Below, in pieces: positions 50,783 to 59,015 of a DNA stretch of 64,000 nucleotides (the first letter of the stretch is position 1; each line of letters starts with the position of its first letter). The notes beneath the pieces are model-generated. The model ran no database searches and was not told the DNA's origin. It was given only the letters and a program-made list of their open reading frames with translations. The translations under genes and the position numbers were made by a program. The stretch is from the NCBI GenBank assembly GCA_045539475.1, contig JAZQFJ010000097.1, forward strand, positions 1-64,000, given 5' to 3'. Source of the stretch: SIG480 sp045539475 (lineage in GTDB: Bacteria; Bacillota; Clostridia; Oscillospirales; JAAYXM01).

Positions 50783-51870
50783 AGAAGCACATGAAGCCGG
50801 ATGTATCAATAATTATGAGTGTGTATAACGGTGAAACATACCTTAAGGAAGCGATAGAAAGTGTAAGGAATCAGAGCTTCCGGAATTGGGAGCTTATTGT
50901 CATCAACGATTGCTCAACCGATTCTACCGCTGAAATTCTCGCCGATTTTGCGTCAAAAGATGAACGTATAAAGGTTCATACAAACGAGATTAATCTGAAG
51001 CTGCCTGCCTCCCTTAATAAGGCCATTTCCCTGTGCGTAGGCAAGTACATAGCAAGAATGGATGCAGATGATATCTGTCTTCCGGAAAGATTTGAAAGGC
51101 AGTATAAATTCATGGAGGAGAATCCGGATGTGGCATTATCCTCCTGCAGATTTATGACGGTTAAAAACGGTGTGTATGCATCAGGCGGTGCGGGCGGCAG
51201 ATGCGATTTTGAGGCACTGCGCGCAATGCTTCTTGTTGTTAATCCAATATTACACCCCGGCGTTATTGCAAAGGCTGAGGTTATGAAAAAATTCAATTAC
51301 GACATTACCCTTACCTGTACAGAAGACCTTGAGCTATGGACGAGGATGGCAATGGAAAATCAAAAAATGCAGATTCTTCCAGAGTGTCTTCTTATATATC
51401 GTCTCCACGACAAGCAGATCACAAGCACAACGCGAGAAAGACAGCGCACAGAAGTGCTCAGAATACAGCGAAAATACTATGGAACGCTTCTTCGGGAAAT
51501 GAATGAGGAAATGCAGACGTTTTATATAAGCGGCATTTACTTCAAAGAACAAGCGGACATACACAAATTTATTAAATATGCAAAATGGCTTAAGGGCATG
51601 GCAGGTAAAAACTTTGATAAGCGCGCAGTGAATTATGCACTTTTTGAGATTCTGGCAGAATACAAAAGATGCGGCGCGGCAAAGATGGATGTTTATAAGG
51701 CAATGCTTATCTTTAACCCTTTCTTTTTGGTAAAAGAAGTTATCAGGCGAAAGAAAACAGCCCGCGGAGACATTGAAAAATGCAAGCAGGTTGCAAAAAA
51801 TATAGGACTTAAACAAATATCAGGAACAAAAGAATTTCCAATTTTTGAAAAACAAGCGGCAGGAGTTTGA
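50779..51870 (+). CDS. GT2 family glycosyltransferase
   Basis: 363 residues: VSIIMSVYNGETYLKEAIESV, ELIVINDCSTDSTAEIL, LPASLNKAISLCVGKYIARMDADD (DADD site). ATG 50779 (GAGG 5 nt upstream, ATGA overlap with the previous stop) is preferred; ATG 50791 and a longer frame from 50746 are alternatives. Confidence 0.88.
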   Translation: MKKHMKPDVSIIMSVYNGETYLKEAIESVRNQSFRNWELIVINDCSTDSTAEILADFASKDERIKVHTNEINLKLPASLNKAISLCVGKYIARMDADDICLPERFERQYKFMEENPDVALSSCRFMTVKNGVYASGGAGGRCDFEALRAMLLVVNPILHPGVIAKAEVMKKFNYDITLTCTEDLELWTRMAMENQKMQILPECLLIYRLHDKQITSTTRERQRTEVLRIQRKYYGTLLREMNEEMQTFYISGIYFKEQADIHKFIKYAKWLKGMAGKNFDKRAVNYALFEILAEYKRCGAAKMDVYKAMLIFNPFFLVKEVIRRKKTARGDIEKCKQVAKNIGLKQISGTKEFPIFEKQAAGV

Positions 51871-51873
51871 AAA

Positions 51874-53238
51874 ATGCACGTTTTAGAATATCCATATGCG
51901 ATTATAACTATTCTTGCGATAGTTTTTCTCGTGATGTGCCTTATAGGACTGTACTTCACTGTAAAATCCGTAAAAACGGCAAAAGAAACGCCGGAAAAGA
52001 GTTTTTGCGGCATGGGTAAAATAGAAAATGATTTTGAACGGATGGGAAATGCACGCCAAAACCGCTGTGTTGTATATATCTCAATATCGCTTGACAACAT
52101 GAAGCGTTTGTATCCGGAATCGAGAGCCGGCAGGATGCATGAACAGCTCAGGAAACTTTTGCTTGAGTTTTTTTGCATTGCTGCAGGCGGAGAAATTTCG
52201 ATTTACGGAAAAGATAATTTTATTGTGTTGAGCAGATTGGAAGCAGAGAAAACGGAAAAATATATTGACAAATGCTTTGGAGAGATTAATGCACTTTTCG
52301 TAAAGCACAGTGCGGTAAATGTTGTCCGTGCGAATTTCGGTTATTATTGCACAAGTGCAACAGATGTGCCGTTTAAAACCGCGCTTGGAAGAGCTAAGCA
52401 AGCGTGCAGTATGGCTGAGGACAAAGGCGTTTTGTATTGCAGATGGGACAATCTCAACGGAAAAGAATTTGAAAGAAAAATAAAAATAGAAAACAGCATA
52501 CACAACGAAATTGACAACAACAGATTTTTCCTTGAGTATCAGCCGATTATGGATGCCGGAACACAAAAAATCATAGGTGCTGAGGTTTTGTCGCGTCTTA
52601 ATTCTCCGACAGAGGGAGTTCTCACACCGAACTTTTTCCTTTCGGCGGTAAACAATGTGGGGCTAAATGAAAAATTTGATTACTACATATTTGAAAAAAA
52701 CTGCAAGTGGATTTCAAGCGATAAAGAAACACGTATGAAATATGTATATACAATCAATTTTTCACGAAGCACTCTTTGTGATGCAAATCTGGCAGACAAT
52801 ATAATAAGAATTGTAGAAGAGTACGGTATTAATTATTCGTGCATAGCAGTTGAAATTCTTGAGGATAAAAGCCTTAATGGTGAAGAAAAAGGAGTAATGG
52901 TTAAAAACCTATCCCGTTTGAAAGAAAAAGGCGTTCTTATTCTTTTGGACGATTTTGGTAAGGGCTATACCGGTTTTGGGGATTTGTCAGACTTTGATAT
53001 AAGCATTGTGAAAATTGATAAGGCAATTACGCAGAATGCAGTGAATCCAACGGGAGCTCTGATTCTTAAGAACATTATCAGGACAGCACATGATTTGGGG
53101 TATAAGGCGTTGTGTGAAGGTATAGAGACCGAGGAACACAGAGAAATGGCAATAGAGGCAGGCTGTGATATGCTTCAGGGATATTATTTTTACCGCCCGA
53201 TGCCGGTTGCAAAATTTGAAACTCTATTTAAAAAATAG
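51874..53238 (+). CDS. membrane EAL phosphodiesterase with degenerate GGDEF
   Basis: 454 residues: one N-terminal helix (YAIITILAIVFLVMCLIGLYF), a degenerate GGDEF domain (signature reads YGKDNFIVL, ~60-190) and an EAL domain (~210-450). The EAL residues are kept: GAEVLSRL (E of E-x-L), NFSRS, VEILEDKSL, LLDDFGKGYTG, VKID, CEGIETEEH and QGYYFYRPMP. It should hydrolyse c-di-GMP to pGpG; the dead GGDEF domain may be a GTP-sensing activator as in other GGDEF-EAL proteins. 3 nt after a glycosyltransferase gene. Confidence 0.85.
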   Translation: MHVLEYPYAIITILAIVFLVMCLIGLYFTVKSVKTAKETPEKSFCGMGKIENDFERMGNARQNRCVVYISISLDNMKRLYPESRAGRMHEQLRKLLLEFFCIAAGGEISIYGKDNFIVLSRLEAEKTEKYIDKCFGEINALFVKHSAVNVVRANFGYYCTSATDVPFKTALGRAKQACSMAEDKGVLYCRWDNLNGKEFERKIKIENSIHNEIDNNRFFLEYQPIMDAGTQKIIGAEVLSRLNSPTEGVLTPNFFLSAVNNVGLNEKFDYYIFEKNCKWISSDKETRMKYVYTINFSRSTLCDANLADNIIRIVEEYGINYSCIAVEILEDKSLNGEEKGVMVKNLSRLKEKGVLILLDDFGKGYTGFGDLSDFDISIVKIDKAITQNAVNPTGALILKNIIRTAHDLGYKALCEGIETEEHREMAIEAGCDMLQGYYFYRPMPVAKFETLFKK

Positions 53239-53250
53239 CAAGGTGATTTT

Positions 53251-54174
53251 ATGTTATCCGTAATCGTTCCTGCATACAACGAAGAAAAATGCATTAAGCG
53301 CGCATATTCTGCAATACATTCCGTGCTTACGGAGAATAATATTGACAGTGAGTTTATTTTTGTTGATGACGGCTCATCCGACCATACGTATGAAGAGATA
53401 TGCGAGCTTTCTTCGAAAGAAGAAAATATATCCGGAATTCGGTTTTCAAGAAATTTTGGCAAGGAATCGGCAATATCGGCGGGACTTGCCGCTGTGAGCG
53501 GAAGCTGTGCCGTTGTAATCGACTGCGACCTTCAGCATCCACCAGAGAAAATAGTCGAAATGTACCGTTTGTGGGAAAAAGGCTATGAGATTGTTGAAGG
53601 AATAAAAAGAGAGCGTGGGCAGGAAAAAAAGACGTATAGAGTAGGGGCAAAAATCTTCTATTCTGTTATCAGCCGTATGGCAGGTTTTGATATGGCAAAC
53701 TCATCGGACTTTAAGCTTCTGGACAGAAAAGTGGTGGATGTTCTGAACCGTATGCCCGAAAAAGGATTTTTCAGAGCGATATCTTATTGGGTGGGATATA
53801 ACAAAACAACGGTTGAATATGATGTGGCTGAGCGCGTAGATGGTCAGTCAAAGTGGACAAGCCGGGGGCTTATAAAATATGCGCTTTCAAATATTTCGTC
53901 ATATTCTACCGCACCGATGCAGACCGTAACGGTTTTGGGGGTTGTAATGCTTATAATCTCGGTCATCTTCGGTATATGGGCGCTTATTGATAAGATAATC
54001 GGCAGAGCGCTTGAAGGTATGACAACGGTTATAATTATCACAATTTTCATAGGAAGCATAATTATGATAAGCCTTGGTATCATAGGTTATTACATCGCGC
54101 GTATTTATGAGGAAATCAAAGGCAGACCGAAGTATATAATATCTTCTTCGGTGAAGAGTGTGAGGGGAAAATAA
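53251..54174 (+). CDS. GtrB-like polyprenyl-phosphate glycosyltransferase
   Basis: 307 residues: GT2 domain with LSVIVPAYNEEKCIKRAYSAI, EFIFVDDGSSDHTYEEI, FSRNFGKESAISAGLAA, VIDCDLQHPPE (DCD-QHPPE) and SSDFKLLDRKVV, then two C-terminal helices and a short basic end. This is the DPMS/GtrB/YkcC pattern: it loads a sugar on undecaprenyl phosphate. Its GtrA and GtrII-like partners are at 34163 and 37377. AAGGTGA site 6-7 nt before ATG. Confidence 0.88.
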   Translation: MLSVIVPAYNEEKCIKRAYSAIHSVLTENNIDSEFIFVDDGSSDHTYEEICELSSKEENISGIRFSRNFGKESAISAGLAAVSGSCAVVIDCDLQHPPEKIVEMYRLWEKGYEIVEGIKRERGQEKKTYRVGAKIFYSVISRMAGFDMANSSDFKLLDRKVVDVLNRMPEKGFFRAISYWVGYNKTTVEYDVAERVDGQSKWTSRGLIKYALSNISSYSTAPMQTVTVLGVVMLIISVIFGIWALIDKIIGRALEGMTTVIIITIFIGSIIMISLGIIGYYIARIYEEIKGRPKYIISSSVKSVRGK

Positions 54175-54230
54175 AAAGGTTTCTGTAACATTTTTTATAT
54201 AATAAATTGTACAAGGAGGTAGTGCAGAAA

Positions 54231-55157
54231 ATGGACAAACTGATAGTAAATATGCTTCTGTTCGCGCTTTTTGCGCAATCTGCAATTGTTGTAGCGTTAC
54301 TTCTTCGTGGCAGACGGATTAAAAAGGAAAATGAAGCAGATGCCGAAGAGCAAAGCACCTATTTGCGCATCAGGGAAGAGGAAAGGAAAATAGCGGAAAA
54401 CATTTCGGAGGGCATCAAAAACAGTGAGTTTAAGATGTATCTGCAGTTTATTGTTGACGGCAAAACGAAAAAAATTGTTTCTGCTGAAGCGCTTTCAAGG
54501 TGGGATAATCCCAAGCAGGGAATTATAATGCCCGTAAAGTATATAGGAGATATGGAAACAACGGGGCTTATCAGCAAGCATGACTTTTATATGTTTGAGC
54601 TTGCTTGCCGTCAGCTTGAAAAATGGAACGGCACGGAGTTTAAAGATATTTCTGTTTCCTGCAATTTCACAAGAATAACCCTTTCCGAAGGAAATCTTGT
54701 GGAAACCTTAAAAAAGATTTCAGAGAAATACAATTTTGATAAATCAAAGCTTATAATAGAGATAACAGAGGATGCCATTGAAAAAGATAGGGAGGCTGCA
54801 AAGAAAAATGTTCTTCTTTGCAAAGAACTTGGTTTCAGAATCCATCTTGACGATCTGGGAAGCGGCTATACGTCTTTAGCAAATCTCTGTGATTATCCGA
54901 TTGATGTTGTTAAAATTGACCGTGATATTCTCCTCAAAACGGATACCCAGAAGGGAAAAGCCCTGCTGTCAGGAATTGTTGCACTTGTGCACAGACTCGG
55001 CATTTCGGTTATATGTGAGGGAGTGGAAACCGAGGAACAGCACACGCTTGTGTCGGATTCCGGATGTGATTATATTCAGGGATGGTATTACTCAAAGGCG
55101 ATGCCTTTGGAAGAATGTGAGTCATTTATAAAAAAACACGATCTGAAGTTTTTGTAG
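54231..55157 (+). CDS. membrane EAL-domain c-di-GMP phosphodiesterase
   Basis: 308 residues: one N-terminal helix (LIVNMLLFALFAQSAIVVALLL), a short coiled basic/acidic linker and a full EAL domain: SAEALSRW, CNFTRITL, IIEITEDAIE, HLDDLGSGYTSL, VKID, CEGVETEEQ and QGWYYSKAMP. All catalytic positions are present, so active hydrolysis of c-di-GMP is expected. No partner domain. AAGGAGG is 12 nt before ATG 54231. It closes the EPS locus; a strong terminator follows. Confidence 0.88.
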   Translation: MDKLIVNMLLFALFAQSAIVVALLLRGRRIKKENEADAEEQSTYLRIREEERKIAENISEGIKNSEFKMYLQFIVDGKTKKIVSAEALSRWDNPKQGIIMPVKYIGDMETTGLISKHDFYMFELACRQLEKWNGTEFKDISVSCNFTRITLSEGNLVETLKKISEKYNFDKSKLIIEITEDAIEKDREAAKKNVLLCKELGFRIHLDDLGSGYTSLANLCDYPIDVVKIDRDILLKTDTQKGKALLSGIVALVHRLGISVICEGVETEEQHTLVSDSGCDYIQGWYYSKAMPLEECESFIKKHDLKFL

Positions 55158-55196
55158 AGATTGCGGCAGTGTTCGGATTCTGAATAAAACTGTTAA

Positions 55197-55243
55197 AAAA
55201 ATCGGGCAGAACGATGATTTTCGTTCTGCCCGATTTTTGCGAT
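55197..55243 (+). terminator. terminator at the end of the EPS locus
   Basis: 18-bp stem: 55197-55214 pairs with 55221-55238 (core ATCGGGCAGAACGA), 6-nt loop, ending in TTTTT. Confidence 0.93.
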
Positions 55244-55294
55244 GATTCAGCTTTTTAGATTTTCAAAAATTCGTAAATAAGTGTGATTTGAGTG

Positions 55295-55323
55295 TTGCAA
55301 TGCCGATGATTTAGTTGTATAAT
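55295..55323 (+). promoter_or_regulatory. promoter of the tandem amidohydrolase genes
   Basis: TTGCAA (55295-55300), 17-nt spacer, perfect TATAAT (55318-55323), 45 nt before the ATG. Confidence 0.65.
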
Positions 55324-55367
55324 TATTGTAATTGAATACTTTTCTTATTTGAAAGGATGATGAGAAA

Positions 55368-56294
55368 ATGAAGTTTGACGTTCATTGCCATGCTTTTCCG
55401 AGTCATGGTTTTATCCCGAATGGCGGAAAGCTCGGAGACCCATATTTTCTGTCAGTAGAGCAGCATCTTAAGATGTTTGAAGACCACGGTATTACAGCAG
55501 GGCTCTTGCTTCCGCTTATTCATTATGAAATAGTTCCGTATGTTCAGAAGGTGAAGGAAATAAAAGAGACGGTTGAGAAATATCCGGATAAGTTCCTTTA
55601 TTTTATGAATCTTGACCCGCGTATGTTTTTCAATAACCCAAAGGCTGATTTTTCGCGCGTTATTGAATACCATCTTGAGCGCGGCGCACGCGGCGTCGGC
55701 GAGATGTGCGTGAACCTCCCGTGGGAGCATCCGCTTATGGACAATATGCTCTTTTACGTAAACAAGTATAAGCTCCCGCTCACCATTCATATTTCTCCCA
55801 TTCCGTACGGTACTTACGGAATTTATGACGACTATAACCTCTCCGGACTTGAGTGGGCGCTCAACAAATATCCGGATATCAAGTTCTTCGGGCACTCGGC
55901 AGAGTTCTGGAGCCGTATTTCGGGAGATGACCAGTACCGCGGTTATCCCAAGGGTCCTGTTGAGCCGAACGGTCCGGTTGTTCGCCTTCTTGAGACATAT
56001 CCCCACCTTTACGGCGATGTTTCCGCAGGAAGCGGTCTTAATGCTATGACCCGCGATATTGAGTTCACAAAGGGCTTTATGGAAAAGTTCCAGGATCAGC
56101 TTATGTTTGGTCTTGACCTTTGCAGACTTATCCCCGAAACACAAGTAACTCTCTCGGAGTTTTTGGATAATCTTCTTGCAGACGGCTCGATTTCGCAGAC
56201 GGTTTACGATAAGATATGCTGGGACAACGCGGCAAAGAACCTCGGCTTTAAGACTGTTGCCGAGCAGAAGAAGCAGGGAGGTATCACGTTATGA
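55368..56294 (+). CDS. amidohydrolase (ACMSD-like TIM barrel), copy 1
   Basis: 308-residue metal-dependent hydrolase/decarboxylase of the amidohydrolase_2 family (relatives: ACMSD, 4-oxalomesaconate hydratase). The metal ligands are visible: DVHCHAF (HxH) at residues 4-10, TIHISPIPYG near 145, FFGHSAEFW near 170, and MFGLDLCRL (late Asp) near 245. The substrate is unknown. AAAGGATGA ribosome site. Codon use leans to C/T-ending major codons, suggesting good expression. Followed directly by a paralogue (ATGA overlap). Confidence 0.82.
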   Translation: MKFDVHCHAFPSHGFIPNGGKLGDPYFLSVEQHLKMFEDHGITAGLLLPLIHYEIVPYVQKVKEIKETVEKYPDKFLYFMNLDPRMFFNNPKADFSRVIEYHLERGARGVGEMCVNLPWEHPLMDNMLFYVNKYKLPLTIHISPIPYGTYGIYDDYNLSGLEWALNKYPDIKFFGHSAEFWSRISGDDQYRGYPKGPVEPNGPVVRLLETYPHLYGDVSAGSGLNAMTRDIEFTKGFMEKFQDQLMFGLDLCRLIPETQVTLSEFLDNLLADGSISQTVYDKICWDNAAKNLGFKTVAEQKKQGGITL

Positions 56295-57202
56295 AAATGA
56301 AAAAGCTTGATATACATTGCCATGTATATAAGGAAAAGGGCTTCCCGAGACCTGACGGCTCGTTTTATCCATTGCCGGAGGATATGTTCAAAATCTTTGA
56401 AAAAAAGAACGTTGCACGCGGTCTAATCCTTCCAGAAGTGCATTATGAGGCAAGTATGACCGGTGAGGTTCAGAACGTTGAAGAGGTTGCGGAAATCTGC
56501 GCAAAATATCCCGATAAGTTCTGCTTCTTTATGAACCTCTGCCCGCACAGCTTTTATAAAAGACCGGATGCCGACTACTCCGCGCTTATTGAATACTATC
56601 TTGCGATGGGCGCACGCGGTGTCGGTGAAATGTGCGAGAATATGACGTTCTATGACCCGCTTATGGATAATATGCTTATGTATGTAAACAAATATAAGCT
56701 TCCGTTTATCTTCCATATGACTCATAAGGAGTTTGGCGATTACGGAATCCGCGATGATGAGAATTTAAGCGGACTTGAAAATGCTCTCATCAAGTGGAAG
56801 GACATCACCTTCCTCGGCCATTCAGGTGATTTCTGGGTTGAGATTTCCGGAGACGATATGCATACCGGATATCCCAAAGGTCAGCCGGTTGTTCCGGGCG
56901 GACGTGTGGTTGAGCTTATGAGAAAATACCCAAATCTCCATGGCGACCTTTCTGCCGGCAGCGGATTTATTGCAATTTCGCGTGACCGCAAATTTGGAAT
57001 AGAGTTCCTTAACGAGTTTCAAGACAGACTTTATTTCGGTCAGGATATCTGCACACCGGATGGTGATATGAAGCATTCGGAGTATCTCGACGAGCTTTTG
57101 GAGAGCGGAGATATAAGCCAGGAGGTCTATAACAAGATTTGCTGGAAGAATGCAGTAAAGCTTTTGAAGCTTGATCTGACAGAAAAAGATTTTATGATTT
57201 AA
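56291..57202 (+). CDS. amidohydrolase (ACMSD-like TIM barrel), copy 2
   Basis: 303 residues, paralogous to the preceding gene along its whole length (shared blocks RGVGEMC, YVNKYKLP, DLSAGSG-type, YDKICW/YNKICW). Metal ligands: DIHCHVY, FHMTHKEFGDYG, FLGHSGDFW and YFGQDICTP. The changed positions near the metal site (HISPIPYG versus HMTHKEFG) suggest a different substrate or a heteromeric partner. It is followed by metY after 14 nt. Confidence 0.82.
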   Translation: MKMKKLDIHCHVYKEKGFPRPDGSFYPLPEDMFKIFEKKNVARGLILPEVHYEASMTGEVQNVEEVAEICAKYPDKFCFFMNLCPHSFYKRPDADYSALIEYYLAMGARGVGEMCENMTFYDPLMDNMLMYVNKYKLPFIFHMTHKEFGDYGIRDDENLSGLENALIKWKDITFLGHSGDFWVEISGDDMHTGYPKGQPVVPGGRVVELMRKYPNLHGDLSAGSGFIAISRDRKFGIEFLNEFQDRLYFGQDICTPDGDMKHSEYLDELLESGDISQEVYNKICWKNAVKLLKLDLTEKDFMI

Positions 57203-57216
57203 GGAGACAGAGACAA

Positions 57217-58482
57217 ATGAAAATAGAAACAAAGGCAATACACGAAGGCTGGAAGCCGGGACGCGGCGAGGCGCGTCAGCTTCCGATTGTTCAGAGCACA
57301 ACCTTTAAATATGACACCAGCGAAGAGATGGGAAAGCTTTTTGACCTTGAGGCTGAAGGCTATTTCTATACAAGACTTCAGAATCCGACAAACGATGCAG
57401 TTGCCGCAAAAATCTGCGCAATGGAGGGCGGCGTTGCAGCAATGCTTACCTCTTCCGGTCAGGCGGCAAACTTCTATGCTATATTCAACATTTGCGAGTG
57501 TGGCGACCATTTCATAGCTTCCTCATCAATCTACGGCGGTACATATAACCTTTTCGGCACAACGATGAAGAAAATGGGGATTGAGTGTACCTTCGTTGAC
57601 CAAACGCTTCCGGAAGAAGAGCTTGCAAAGTATTTCAAGCCGAACACAAAAGCTGTTTTTGGTGAGACGATAACAAACCCGACGGTTTCAATTCTTGATT
57701 TTGAGAAGTTTGCACGTCTTGCCCACAGCCACGGCGTTCCGTTTATCGTTGATAACACATTTGCAACTCCGATAAACTGCCGTCCGTTTGAATGGGGCGC
57801 GGATATCGTTACCCATTCCACAACGAAGTATATGGACGGTCACGGCGTCGGCGTCGGCGGATGCATCGTAGACAGCGGAAACTTTGACTGGATGGCTCAC
57901 GCCGATAAGTTCCCGGGGCTTACCACTCCGGATGAATCATACCACGGCATAACATATGCAGAACGCTTCGGCAAAGGCGCGTACATAACAAAGGCAACAT
58001 CTCAGCTTATGCGCGATTTCGGCTCAATTCAGTCGCCGCAGAATGCGTTTTATCTCAATTTGGGGCTTGAGAGCCTGCATCTTCGTATGGAACGTCATTG
58101 CTCCAATGCACTTGCTGTTGCAAAGTATCTTAAAAACCACGAAAAGGTTGCATGGGTTCACTATGCAGGACTTGAGGGCGATGAATACTATGACCTTGCG
58201 CAGAAGTATATGAACGGAAACACCTGCGGTGTTCTCGCGTTCGGTATAAAGGGCGGAAGAGAAGCCTCCATTGCGTTTATGGATAAGCTGAAGCTTGCGT
58301 CTATCGTAACTCACGTTGCGGATGCAAAAACCTGCCTCCTTCATCCGGCAAGCCACACGCACCGCCAGATGAGCGAAGAAGAGCTTCTTGCTGCAGGAGT
58401 AAATCCGGATCTTATTCGCCTTTCAGTCGGCATCGAAAACGTTGATGACCTCATTGCAGACCTTGAGCAGGCACTTGCATAA
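57217..58482 (+). CDS. metY: O-acetylhomoserine sulfhydrylase-type PLP enzyme
   Basis: 421 residues of the Cys/Met-metabolism PLP family: ETKAIHEGWKPGRGEARQLP at the start, MLTSSGQAANFYAIF, YGGTYNLF, NTFATPINCRPFEWGADIVTHS and the PLP-lysine motif STTKYMDGHG near residue 205. Late RLSVGIENVDDLIADLEQAL is standard. It makes homocysteine or methionine precursors from O-acetylhomoserine and sulfide or methanethiol. It is the third gene of a three-gene unit with the two amidohydrolases, so it may act on a related thiol or sulfur compound. Confidence 0.88.
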   Translation: MKIETKAIHEGWKPGRGEARQLPIVQSTTFKYDTSEEMGKLFDLEAEGYFYTRLQNPTNDAVAAKICAMEGGVAAMLTSSGQAANFYAIFNICECGDHFIASSSIYGGTYNLFGTTMKKMGIECTFVDQTLPEEELAKYFKPNTKAVFGETITNPTVSILDFEKFARLAHSHGVPFIVDNTFATPINCRPFEWGADIVTHSTTKYMDGHGVGVGGCIVDSGNFDWMAHADKFPGLTTPDESYHGITYAERFGKGAYITKATSQLMRDFGSIQSPQNAFYLNLGLESLHLRMERHCSNALAVAKYLKNHEKVAWVHYAGLEGDEYYDLAQKYMNGNTCGVLAFGIKGGREASIAFMDKLKLASIVTHVADAKTCLLHPASHTHRQMSEEELLAAGVNPDLIRLSVGIENVDDLIADLEQALA

Positions 58483-58493
58483 AATAGAATAAC

Positions 58494-58535
58494 AAAACAC
58501 TCGCGTTGCGAAATTTTTGCAGCGCGGGTGTTTTT
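58494..58535 (+). terminator. terminator after metY
   Basis: AACAC and CGCG..GC arms at 58495-58510 pair with 58519-58531 (GC..CGCG and GTGTT) around AAATTTTT, followed by TTTTT. Confidence 0.75.
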
Positions 58536-58536
58536 G

Positions 58537-58671
58537 TCATTTCTTCGTAAGGTCCTTTACTACTTCAAGAATATGATCAGCTTGTGTAGGTGTAAGCTTT
58601 TCAAAAGAAATGGTATTAACTCTGTAGCAGATATAGAAGAACAGATGCTTGATATTATATTTTAATATCAA
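58537..58671 (-). CDS. possible 44-residue ORF after the XRE gene
   Basis: A small frame starting at TTG 58671, overlapping the XRE stop, reads MILKYNIKHLFFYICYRVNT, then ISFEKLTPTQADHILEVVKD and a Lys end. The second half is protein-like (balanced, helical, no repeats). There is no good ribosome site, and no family is recognised. It could be a coupled small protein or the remnant of a longer C-terminal region. Confidence 0.3.
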   Translation of the reverse strand: MILKYNIKHLFFYICYRVNTISFEKLTPTQADHILEVVKDLTKK

Positions 58672-58903
58672 GATCTTCAAAGAAATCATCGTATGAACAA
58701 TTATATATTTTCTTTAATTCAATAAGCACACTGGCACGTATGTTGAGTTCTCCGGCTTCGTATTTTGCGTATGTGCTTCGCCCAATGTCGCATCCGCGAC
58801 GTTGAAGTTCGGCGCAAAGTTTTTCTTGTGAAATATCATAAGCAAATCTTAACTTTCTTAAGTTATCACCCATATTACGGTCGCGTCTGATTTTTTGTTC
58901 CAT
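58655..58903 (-). CDS. XRE-type helix-turn-helix regulator
   Basis: 82 residues, a bare Cro/CI-type HTH: LRKLRFAYDISQEKLCAELQ, RSTYAKYEAGELNIRASVLI and a short CSYDDFFEDL end. GGGGTG is 6 nt before the ATG. It faces away from the SLOG-like gene, with 112 bp between the start codons that contain inverted TGACCAGTAT boxes, so it likely represses that gene and itself. Confidence 0.88.
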   Translation of the reverse strand: MEQKIRRDRNMGDNLRKLRFAYDISQEKLCAELQRRGCDIGRSTYAKYEAGELNIRASVLIELKKIYNCSYDDFFEDLDIKI

Positions 58904-58926
58904 GAATTACACCCCATAAATAAAAA

Positions 58927-58998
58927 TGACCAGTATTGGTTGCAATTATTTATATTCTATGATATAATCAAAGAAAATATTGTCCGCTATACTGGTCA
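58927..58998. promoter_or_regulatory. operator boxes TGACCAGTAT around the SLOG gene promoter
   Basis: TGACCAGTAT at 58927-58936 and its inverse ATACTGGTCA at 58989-58998. A third, direct copy is inside the SLOG-like gene at 59092-59101. The promoter TTGCAA (58940-58945), 17-nt spacer, TATAAT (58963-58968) lies between the first two. This arrangement fits binding by the divergent XRE regulator. Confidence 0.65.
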
Positions 58999-59015
58999 GA
59001 AACGGGGTGGTATCT

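Noticed and set aside
55452..56144. 230-residue minus-strand frame inside the first amidohydrolase
   Set aside because: Shadow of a gene with full amidohydrolase motifs; no ribosome site or domain.
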